Shown here one piece after another: positions 1 to 5,362 of a DNA stretch of 17,703 bases. The first letter of the stretch is position 1. Every line of letters starts with the position of its first letter. The notes under the pieces were generated by a model. It saw only the letters and a program-made list of their open reading frames with translations, had not been told where the DNA came from and searched no databases. Source of the stretch: CADEED01 sp039930985. GTDB taxonomy: Bacteria; Pseudomonadota; Gammaproteobacteria; Steroidobacterales; Steroidobacteraceae. Where the stretch lies: positions 1-17,703 of the forward strand of contig JBDTSV010000201.1 of assembly GCA_039930985.1 (NCBI GenBank), given 5' to 3'. Both the position numbers and the translations under genes were made by a program.

Positions 1-1163
1 TACTTGAGTCCCACGGTCACCGCGCTCATGTCGGCGAGACGCGCATCGGCCGTGGCGAAATCCGGCAATGCCGCACCGGACATGAGGCTGTACCGATAGA
101 AGGACGCCGCCGTCTGCTGGTAATAGCGGATGTGCGGTTCGATGTAGCTAGTTTCGCCAAACGGCAGCCGCAGGCGCGATTCAATCGTGTGCGAATCGAC
201 TTGCCAGTCGTCGGTGGAATATCGATATCCGAGCTGCAGCACCTTGCCGGAAAAATCATGACGCAATTCCGCGTACAGACCTTCCTTGCGTCGCGTGTCG
301 GGACGGCTCTCATATAGATAGACGCCGGCAGGGCCGCTCGCGCCGGGCGCGGGTGTGCGCACCGCGAGATTGCCGGTGATGGGATCCACCACGCTCAGAA
401 TCTTGTACGGGTCGGTGAGATAGCCACTCGAATCCGAATACGAGAGGTTGACACGCATCAGGGTGTGGCGGCCGAGCACCTGCGTGAAGCCGAGCAGCAC
501 GTCCAGCACATTCTTCCGGTCGTTGCCGCCACCGTTGGGCGTGCCGTCATCTTCGCCACGATCGACGGCATCGGTCATTTCCGAAAGGGGGACGTGCAAT
601 CCGCCGACGGGTTTGACGGTGTCCTGCGCGTACGCCAGCGCGGCACTGAGCGTGGTGTTGCGCTCATTGAAGTCGCGCGTCAGTCCGACGTTTGCGCCTA
701 GATGTTGATAGTCGAATTCCGAGGAGAAACCGAGCCCCGCGTTCAACGTGTACAGGCGCGCCAGCGGCTGCGACCAATTTCCATCGAGGGCGATACGCGT
801 GTCGTGGAAAGTGTCGTCGAGAGGAATCGCGCCGCCCGGCGTCCGGTAAGTGCCGCGGCCCGAAGGGCTGGTGAACGTCTGCGCGCCGTCGCTTGCCGCC
901 GCTCCATTCGGCGAGGCGCCGGTGAGCGAATCGATGCTTCCATCCAGCCCGAGCCGGCGTTCGTCGCCGAAATCACGCGTGGCTTGGGCGCTGGCGCTCA
1001 TGTCCTTTACGCGGCCATCGCTCTCGCCATAGTAAAGAAAGGCCGATTCGACGTCCCAGGTGGAATCCGCGTCGGCGGCCACCGAGACGGACGGCGCGGT
1101 TCCCAACAAGCCGCACGTGGCCGCGGCAATGGCGGCGCCAATCTTCAGGTCTCTGTCTGCCAT
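1..1163 (-). CDS. DUF3570 family outer-membrane beta-barrel protein (partial, 3' end outside window)
   Basis: The reading frame stays open from an ATG at 1163 to the left edge, giving 387 residues without a stop. It begins MADRDLKIGAAIAAATCG, a Sec-type signal peptide with a probable cut near the VAADADS stretch. After it come alternating polar/aromatic strands such as TWDVESAFLYYGESDGR, HTLMRVNLSYSDSSGYL and VLQLGYRYSTDDW, with Asp/Gly-rich loops, as expected for an outer-membrane beta-barrel. The content and the DUF4266 and thioredoxin neighbours match the DUF3570 family, whose function is unknown; members are around 400 residues, so little is missing. The ATG lies one base after the stop of the DUF4266 gene and has no clear Shine-Dalgarno sequence, so translation is probably coupled to the upstream gene. 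The barrel prediction is inference from strand pattern; the family call rests on recognition plus gene context. Confidence 0.82.
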   Translation of the reverse strand, partial: MADRDLKIGAAIAAATCGLLGTAPSVSVAADADSTWDVESAFLYYGESDGRVKDMSASAQATRDFGDERRLGLDGSIDSLTGASPNGAAASDGAQTFTSPSGRGTYRTPGGAIPLDDTFHDTRIALDGNWSQPLARLYTLNAGLGFSSEFDYQHLGANVGLTRDFNERNTTLSAALAYAQDTVKPVGGLHVPLSEMTDAVDRGEDDGTPNGGGNDRKNVLDVLLGFTQVLGRHTLMRVNLSYSDSSGYLTDPYKILSVVDPITGNLAVRTPAPGASGPAGVYLYESRPDTRRKEGLYAELRHDFSGKVLQLGYRYSTDDWQVDSHTIESRLRLPFGETSYIEPHIRYYQQTAASFYRYSLMSGAALPDFATADARLADMSAVTVGLK

Positions 1164-1164
1164 A

Positions 1165-1380
1165 TCAGTTGCAACCGCAGCCGCCGCCGCCGAAGCCGCG
1201 TCCGCCGCTGGTGCCTTCCTTGCTGAAATAGATGTGATCATCGAACGCGGTGTCGAGCGCGTTGACGTCGAGTTGCATGTCATCGCGCGCGAGGACTTCA
1301 CGCTCCCACGGCTGCACGCCGAGATGGGCGCAACCCTGGAGTGCGAGACAGAGCGTGGTCAGCAGTATCAATCTGCGCAT
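1165..1380 (-). CDS. DUF4266 small lipoprotein with C-terminal Gly-rich CxC tail
   Basis: A 71-residue lipoprotein. MRRLILLTTLCLALQGC is a lipoprotein signal peptide with lipobox LQGC, so Cys17 would be lipidated and the mature protein is only about 55 residues. The segment VQPWEREVLARDDMQ is characteristic of DUF4266. The last residues, GGRGFGGGGCGCN, form a glycine-rich tail ending in Cys-Gly-Cys. The start is set at the ATG at 1380 because an AAAGGA Shine-Dalgarno sits 7 bases upstream. An alternative GTG at 1398 overlaps the thioredoxin stop (GTGA) but adds residues in front of the signal peptide. It lies between the TlpA-like gene and the DUF3570 gene with almost no spacing, so the three are surely co-transcribed. 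Function is unknown. The terminal CxC could bind metal or be the substrate of the neighbouring thioredoxin; this is inference. Confidence 0.85.
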   Translation of the reverse strand: MRRLILLTTLCLALQGCAHLGVQPWEREVLARDDMQLDVNALDTAFDDHIYFSKEGTSGGRGFGGGGCGCN

Positions 1381-1394
1381 GGGCAATCCTTTCG

Positions 1395-1922
1395 TCACGG
1401 AAGAGGCTGGTTCAGCAATTTCTCGAGGGTGGCTTCGTGCTGGTCTTTGCCCGCCTCACGGAATCCAAGATTGGTTTCCGCCAGCCCGCCCGCGCGATCG
1501 AAGACGAAGGAGCTCGGCATTCCCTTCACCTTGAAACGCTTGGCGAGTTCGCCTTTCGGATCGAAAATGACCTCGAATCTAATCGGCACGTCGTTCAGGA
1601 AGCGATCTGCGTCGCGGCGTTCCGCGTCGACGTTCACGCCGATGATCGTGAGGCCCCGGGTGCCATAGCGTTCCCGCATCGCATTGAGCCAGGGGATTGA
1701 TTGCCGGCATGGCTTGCACCACGACGCCCAGAAATCCACGATTACGACCTGGCCGCGGTGGCTCGCGAGATCGAGCGGGTCTGCCGCGCCCGGAGTCGCG
1801 CCGAATGCCGCCGAAGCGAAGATCGCCGTGAACAGCACGCCGACAGCGAGCAACAGACGGCCGACGGCTGGTTCACGCGGCGAGATGGCGGATGCACGAA
1901 ATGGCCTGAAGAAAGTTTCCAC
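1395..1922 (-). CDS. TlpA-like periplasmic thioredoxin
   Basis: A thioredoxin-fold protein of the TlpA/ResA type, expected to act as a thiol-disulfide oxidoreductase on the periplasmic side of the inner membrane. The active site is WCKPC in the segment VDFWASWCKPCRQS (Cys69 and Cys72 from the chosen start), and the cis-proline loop is seen as KGMPSSFVF. A hydrophobic segment (RLLLAVGVLFTAIFASAAFG) acts as signal peptide or membrane anchor. There is no in-frame ATG upstream of it. Possible starts are GTG at 1922 (MET-FFRPF...), TTG at 1943 and TTG at 1982, none with a clear Shine-Dalgarno; GTG 1922 is chosen as the one giving the shortest plausible n-region. The stop overlaps the alternative GTG of the DUF4266 gene. 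Probable partner proteins are the CxC-tailed lipoprotein and the DUF3570 barrel that follow. Confidence 0.87.
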   Translation of the reverse strand: METFFRPFRASAISPREPAVGRLLLAVGVLFTAIFASAAFGATPGAADPLDLASHRGQVVIVDFWASWCKPCRQSIPWLNAMRERYGTRGLTIIGVNVDAERRDADRFLNDVPIRFEVIFDPKGELAKRFKVKGMPSSFVFDRAGGLAETNLGFREAGKDQHEATLEKLLNQPLP

Positions 1923-2019
1923 TGGCGACTTAGACGGCGGCAAGCGCGTCGGTCCGTCGCCAGATGGCGAGCAGGGCGCCAAGAATTTTTCGGGCTACGG
2001 ATTCAGGCAGTTGCAAACG

Positions 2020-2547
2020 ATGACAATTCTCAATGCACGACCAGGTCGCGATCGGTGTTTTGCGCCGATCGTGTCGGCAAATGCGCACACCCTGATCCTC
2101 GGCTCATTGCCTGGCCGCAAGTCACTGGAGATTCAGCAGTACTACGCTCATCCGCAAAACGCGTTCTGGAAACTCATCGCGCAGATTTTCAAGATCGAGT
2201 CGCCGCCTCCTTACGCCCAGCGAGTGAAAATCCTCAGGGCGAATCGAATTGCGTTGTGGGATGTTCTGGCGGCGGCGACACGGCCTGGAAGTCTCGACAG
2301 TTCCATAGTGCACGCCACCGCGCAGGCAAACGACTTTGCTGCCTTCTTCCGCGCTCATCCGCGCATTCGCCGCGTGCTTTTCAACGGTCGCAAGGCCGAG
2401 GAGTTGTACCGGCGCTTCGTGCTGCCTGGCTTGTCAGCCGACGCCGCCGCGCTGCGTTACGTGTCCATGCCCTCCACCAGTCCCGCGCACGCCGGCATGA
2501 CCTTTGCAAAGAAGTTAGAAAGATGGCGTAAGGAGTTAGCACCATGA
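2020..2547 (+). CDS. Hypoxanthine-DNA glycosylase type enzyme (UDG superfamily, family 6)
   Basis: A 175-residue member of the uracil-DNA glycosylase superfamily, most like the DNA-deoxyinosine (hypoxanthine) glycosylases that remove deaminated adenine from DNA. The N-terminal motif ILGSLPGRKSLEIQQYYAHP, followed by QNAFWKLI, is the GSxPG active-site region of that family. ANRIALWDVL, RRVLFNGRKAEELY and the C-terminal SMPSTSPAHAGM are the further conserved blocks; the last corresponds to the DNA-binding loop of the superfamily. The ATG at 2020 is chosen because conserved sequence begins about 15 residues after it (CFAPIVSANAHTLILG). The frame is open much further upstream, but that part is antisense to the thioredoxin gene and has no family character. 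Its last four bases overlap the NUDIX gene start (ATGA). The specificity (hypoxanthine rather than uracil) is known for the family and not shown here. Confidence 0.86.
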   Translation: MTILNARPGRDRCFAPIVSANAHTLILGSLPGRKSLEIQQYYAHPQNAFWKLIAQIFKIESPPPYAQRVKILRANRIALWDVLAAATRPGSLDSSIVHATAQANDFAAFFRAHPRIRRVLFNGRKAEELYRRFVLPGLSADAAALRYVSMPSTSPAHAGMTFAKKLERWRKELAP

Positions 2548-2972
2548 ACTTTGCGGACAAAGCTTGCCCGGTAGTGTTTCGCGATTCGTCGATGCAGCAG
2601 ATCCTGGCGTTCGAGCATCCGGAATGCGGCCTGCAACTCGTCAAGGGACGCATCGAACCCGGCGAGAATGCGCGCGCTGCCGCACTGCGCGAACTCGAGG
2701 AAGAGGCTGGAATCGCCGATATCGCGATCGCGAGCGACCTCGGCACATGGCATTCGGAGCACAAAGGCCACATCTGGTCGCTGCAACTTTGCACGTTTAC
2801 GAACAAGCTGCCCGAAACCTGGACTCATCATTGCGCGGAAGATGGCGGCTACGACTTCAAATTCTTCTGGCACGACGTGAACCGGGAGCCCGACGAAAAG
2901 TGGCGCCCGCAGTATCGACGTGCACTGCGAGCGATCAGCGAGCGCACGCGCGCACTGCGCTGGCGCGGGTAA
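2544..2972 (+). CDS. NUDIX hydrolase
   Basis: A 142-residue NUDIX pyrophosphohydrolase. The NUDIX box is complete at residues 35-57: G35, E41, R49-E50-L51, E53-E54 and G56-I57 fit GX5EX7REUXEEXGU, so metal binding and catalysis should be intact. The rest is a compact alpha/beta fold with no extra domain or signal peptide, so it is cytosolic. The substrate cannot be read from the sequence. The ATG overlaps the stop of the hypoxanthine-DNA glycosylase gene (ATGA at 2544-2547), indicating translational coupling. That pairing makes a damaged or deaminated nucleotide such as (d)ITP a reasonable guess, alongside the common alternatives (diadenosine polyphosphates, RNA caps, ADP-ribose). The substrate suggestion is inference only. 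Confidence 0.9.
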   Translation: MNFADKACPVVFRDSSMQQILAFEHPECGLQLVKGRIEPGENARAAALRELEEEAGIADIAIASDLGTWHSEHKGHIWSLQLCTFTNKLPETWTHHCAEDGGYDFKFFWHDVNREPDEKWRPQYRRALRAISERTRALRWRG

Positions 2973-3161
2973 ATGTAAAACGCGATGGCGGTCATGGGGT
3001 GCCGCGCCGCGGCCATGCGCGCGGCCATGGTTGATTCCGAGGCGATCCGCCCGGTCACTTTCTTTGGCGGCACCGCGCCTTCGCGCTAGGATCTGCACCG
3101 CGTCGAGGGCCTCATCGACCAAATCAGAAAAACGACTGGCAGCGCCTGTGAGAATCAACCC
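2973..3161 (+). other. Intergenic region, NUDIX to SapC
   Basis: About 190 bases without a convincing gene. It holds a direct repeat of GCGGCCATG (two copies near 3010-3030) and a few very short open frames with no family features. No strong terminator or promoter could be identified. The SapC start has only a weak upstream purine stretch (TGAGAA). A TonB-dependent receptor is often found at this position in SapC loci, and no remnant of one can be recognised. Confidence 0.5.
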
Positions 3162-3869
3162 ATGACCCAACACGCCCTCCTCAACAATCAACAGCATCGC
3201 GATCTTCGCGTGATCACCGCGTCCGGCGCCGCCTATGGCGACGACATCATGTGCGCGCCCACGTTTCCGGCGGAATTCCGCAACGTGCAGGCTCACTACC
3301 CGATCGTGTTCGGCAAGGCGAACGATGGCTCAACCACGCCCCTGGCGCTGTTCGGCTTTCGCGAAAAACAGAATCTGTTCCTGCGCGGCGACGGCTGGGA
3401 TGCGCACTACCTTCCGCTCATGGTTCAGCGCGTGCCGTTCCTCATCGGCACCGGCGGCAATGGCAAGGTCATCCACATCGACCTCGACAATCCCCGCGTC
3501 AGTCGCACCACGGGGGAGCTGGTGTTCAACGATCAGGGCGGCAACACGCCCTTTCTCGATCGTGTGAGCGCCACGCTTGCGGACATCGATGACGGTCTGG
3601 CGGCGATCCCGTCGTTCATCGCGGCGCTCGAGGAGCACAACCTGCTCGAATCGTTCGCGCTCGACATCTCGTATCGCGACGGCGTGAAGCATCGCTTCGC
3701 CGGCTTCCACACCGTGCAGGAGGATCGATTGGCCCAGCTCGGCGCCGAAGCGCTCACCAAGCTGCACCAGGCCGGCTACCTGCTGCCTATCTACATGGTG
3801 GTTGCATCGCTCTCCAATTTCCGCGCACTCATCGAGCGGGCCAGCAATCTCGAGGCCGCCGATCGCTGA
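3162..3869 (+). CDS. SapC family protein
   Basis: A 235-residue protein of the SapC family (PF07277). The sequence MTQHALLNNQQHRDLRVIT, then AYGDDIMCAPTFPAEFRNVQ, AHYPIVFGK, LALFGFREKQNLFL and VPFLIGTGG are the usual conserved blocks, and the length is typical for a complete protein. The name comes from antimicrobial-peptide-resistance loci, but the biochemical role is not established. In many carbohydrate-using proteobacteria the gene lies with TonB-dependent receptors, cupin-like proteins and tryptophan-halogenase-like proteins. Here none of these partners is intact in the window: only a short remnant resembling the cupin-like gene overlaps its end. There is no signal peptide or membrane segment. 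It could still work with a receptor encoded elsewhere. The ATG is the first in-frame start after an in-frame stop at about 3090. Confidence 0.9.
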   Translation: MTQHALLNNQQHRDLRVITASGAAYGDDIMCAPTFPAEFRNVQAHYPIVFGKANDGSTTPLALFGFREKQNLFLRGDGWDAHYLPLMVQRVPFLIGTGGNGKVIHIDLDNPRVSRTTGELVFNDQGGNTPFLDRVSATLADIDDGLAAIPSFIAALEEHNLLESFALDISYRDGVKHRFAGFHTVQEDRLAQLGAEALTKLHQAGYLLPIYMVVASLSNFRALIERASNLEAADR

Positions 3870-3978
3870 CAAGATCCGCGAGATCGCCGGGGTCGATCCA
3901 CGGGCGCTTCCCGCCCTCGCGGCGCACTGGCCCAGGTGCAGGACAGAGCGCGACGACGCGCTCTTTCGGCGCGTCTGA
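3847..3978 (+). pseudogene. Possible remnant of a cupin-like (JmjC-type) gene 5' end
   Basis: In a frame different from SapC, starting within its last codons, the DNA reads ISRPPIADKIREIAGVDP, then RALPALAAHWPRCRTERDD, then ALFRRV and a stop at 3976-3978. Cupin-like proteins that commonly follow SapC genes start with a REI-GVDP-ALP segment, then about 15 residues, then a -LVAHWP- segment. The match suggests an internal deletion between ALP and LAAHWP followed by truncation. There is no start codon; an ATC occupies the place where an ATG would be expected. The comparison is from memory of the family, so chance similarity in a short GC-rich frame is possible. Confidence 0.4.
3945..3964 (+). terminator. 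Strong hairpin after SapC, weak terminator candidate
   Basis: AGAGCGCG and CGCGCTCT form a perfect 8-bp stem with an ACGA loop, followed by a short TT and then GC-rich sequence. It lies about 75 bases after the SapC stop and inside the putative cupin-like remnant. The stem is convincing but the T tract is poor, so rho-independent termination is uncertain. A second inverted repeat follows (GAAGCCGG at 3977-3984, CCGGCTTC at 4008-4015) before TTTT at 4020-4023. Confidence 0.35.
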
Positions 3979-4090
3979 AGCCGGCGAAGTCCGACAGCCG
4001 GCGGCGCCCGGCTTCAATAGTTTTCCAACGGTGTCGATCTGGCCTGCGCCTGTTCGGCCATGCAGTGAACACTCATCACAGGAGACATTC

Positions 4091-4585
4091 ATGCAATTCA
4101 GCCAGAAAATCGCACCCTGCCTCTGGTTCGCCAAAGAGGGCGAGGAAGCCGCCAACTTCTACGTGGGCATCTTCAAGAATTCCCGCATCGTGCAGATCAC
4201 GCGCTACGGCAAGGCGGGCCAGGAGACCCACAAGCAAAAGGAAGGCACGGTTCTGACCGTGGCTTTCGAGCTCGAGGGTCAATCGTTCACCGCACTCAAC
4301 GGCGGCCCGCTCTTCAAGTTCTCCGAAGCCATCTCCTTCCAGATCTTCGTCGACGACCAGAAGGAGCTCGACTACTACTGGGACCGCCTCGCGAAGGGCG
4401 GCGACCCGAAATCCCACGTCTGCGGCTGGCTCAAGGACCAGTACGGTCTGTCCTGGCAAGTGGTGCCGAAGAAGATGATCGACTGGTGGACCAAGCCCGA
4501 TGAGAAATCGCAGCGCGCCTTCGAGGCCATGATGCACATGGGCAAGCTCGACATCGCCGCGCTCGAGCGTGCCTACAATGGCTAA
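4091..4585 (+). CDS. VOC family protein (PhnB / 3-demethylubiquinone methyltransferase-like)
   Basis: A 164-residue vicinal-oxygen-chelate fold protein of the PhnB-like group, often labelled 3-demethylubiquinone-9 3-methyltransferase although most members lack shown methyltransferase activity. The segments IAPCLWFAKEGEEAANFYV, FKNSRI, TVAFELEGQSFTALNGGP and FQIFVDDQKELDYYWDRL, and then GWLKDQYGLSWQVVP, are the standard blocks of this group. The start at 4091 is supported by an AGGAGA Shine-Dalgarno six bases upstream; in-frame codons further upstream have no such signal. It is the first gene of a closely spaced plus-strand run ending at 8111, but a functional link with the dehydrogenase genes is not evident. 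Its substrate is unknown. Confidence 0.9.
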   Translation: MQFSQKIAPCLWFAKEGEEAANFYVGIFKNSRIVQITRYGKAGQETHKQKEGTVLTVAFELEGQSFTALNGGPLFKFSEAISFQIFVDDQKELDYYWDRLAKGGDPKSHVCGWLKDQYGLSWQVVPKKMIDWWTKPDEKSQRAFEAMMHMGKLDIAALERAYNG

Positions 4586-4606
4586 CTACCTTTGAGTCCC
4601 GATGCC

Positions 4607-4828
4607 ATGCTGGACGCAGTCCAGTGGCCAGCCATGGCGGTGACCTTGTTCGCTGCCTGGCTGGTGGCATCGCGCAAGAAGGAGCGGCGCGCCGCCGGCT
4701 TCTGGTGGTTCATCCTGAGCAATGTTCTGTGGATCGTCTGGGCGTGGCACGTCCATGCCTGGGCATTGATCGCCCTGCAGGTCGGGTTGTTTGCGATGAA
4801 CGTGCGCGGAGCCGTCAAGAACGAATAA
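4607..4828 (+). CDS. Small two- to three-segment membrane protein
   Basis: A hydrophobic protein of about 73 residues. It has one membrane segment near the start (WPAMAVTLFAAWLVAS), a basic cytoplasmic turn (RKKERRAAG), and a Trp-rich hydrophobic stretch long enough for two further segments (FWWFILSNVLWIVWAW and ALIALQVGLFAMNV). It ends with a short positive tail. ATG at 4607 is chosen; a TTG at 4592 would add five residues, and neither has a clear Shine-Dalgarno. I do not recognise the family. It lies 12 bases before the Tat-signal subunit of the dehydrogenase and is probably co-transcribed. A role as anchor or electron-transfer partner is only a guess, since no heme or other cofactor motif is visible. 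Confidence 0.65.
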   Translation: MLDAVQWPAMAVTLFAAWLVASRKKERRAAGFWWFILSNVLWIVWAWHVHAWALIALQVGLFAMNVRGAVKNE

Positions 4829-4840
4829 GATCGGCGGATC

Positions 4841-5362
4841 ATGACTGACCGTCGTACGTTTCTGCGCGGAGCTTCCGTACTCATGGGGCATACGGCGTTT
4901 GGCCAGGTGATGACGGCTTTTGCCGTCGTGCCACGCAAGGCCACCTATTTCGACGCCGCGGAAATGGCCACGCTCGAAGCGCTGGTCGATGTAATCCTGC
5001 CCGCGACCGATTCGCCGGCCGCATCCGCCGCCGACACACACTATTTCATCGACCTCGCCATTCCTGCCTGCGCGAGCGCGGATGCGCAGAAGACGTTTCG
5101 CGCCGGCCTGCGCGCGCTCGGCGAAAAGAAGTTCGCGGGGCTTGCCGAAAGCGGCCAGGTCGCCGCTCTCAAGGCGCGCGCCGTCACCGACATCGAGCTC
5201 GACTACGACCAGTCCTTCTTCAAGATTCTCAAGGACTACGCGCTGACCGGATATTTCCTGTCCGAGATCGGTGCGACTCAGGCGCTCGCCTACCTGCGAG
5301 TTCCCGGCGGCTTCCAGGGCGACCTGCCGCTTGCGCCCAACCAGAAAGCGTGGGCGATCTGA
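4841..5362 (+). CDS. Gluconate 2-dehydrogenase subunit 3 family protein (Tat-exported small subunit)
   Basis: A 173-residue protein of the gluconate 2-dehydrogenase subunit 3 family, the small gamma subunit that accompanies FAD-dependent sugar or sugar-acid dehydrogenases. The start MTDRRTFLRGASVLMG carries a twin-arginine motif, so the protein should leave the cytoplasm by Tat. In the known relatives the small subunit carries the only signal and brings the folded catalytic subunit across with it. The segment FDAAEMATLEALVDVILPATDSPA is the family hallmark. The start codon follows GGCGG with suitable spacing. Its stop overlaps the catalytic subunit start (TGATG at 5360-5364), which supports stoichiometric, coupled synthesis. 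Family and export signal are seen in the sequence; the hitchhiker export of the partner is inferred from relatives. Confidence 0.9.
   Translation: MTDRRTFLRGASVLMGHTAFGQVMTAFAVVPRKATYFDAAEMATLEALVDVILPATDSPAASAADTHYFIDLAIPACASADAQKTFRAGLRALGEKKFAGLAESGQVAALKARAVTDIELDYDQSFFKILKDYALTGYFLSEIGATQALAYLRVPGGFQGDLPLAPNQKAWAI

Noticed and set aside
448..1226. Plus-strand open frames in the left part of the window
   Set aside because: They are antisense to the DUF3570 protein, whose minus-strand frame is open throughout with a signal peptide and beta-strand pattern.
1684..2019. Upstream extension of the hypoxanthine-DNA glycosylase frame (112 codons)
   Set aside because: It is largely antisense to the thioredoxin gene and does not resemble any part of the glycosylase family.
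3005..3035. Repeated GCGGCCATG as possible operator or repeat element
   Set aside because: Only two short copies in GC-rich DNA, with no symmetry or recurrence elsewhere in the window.
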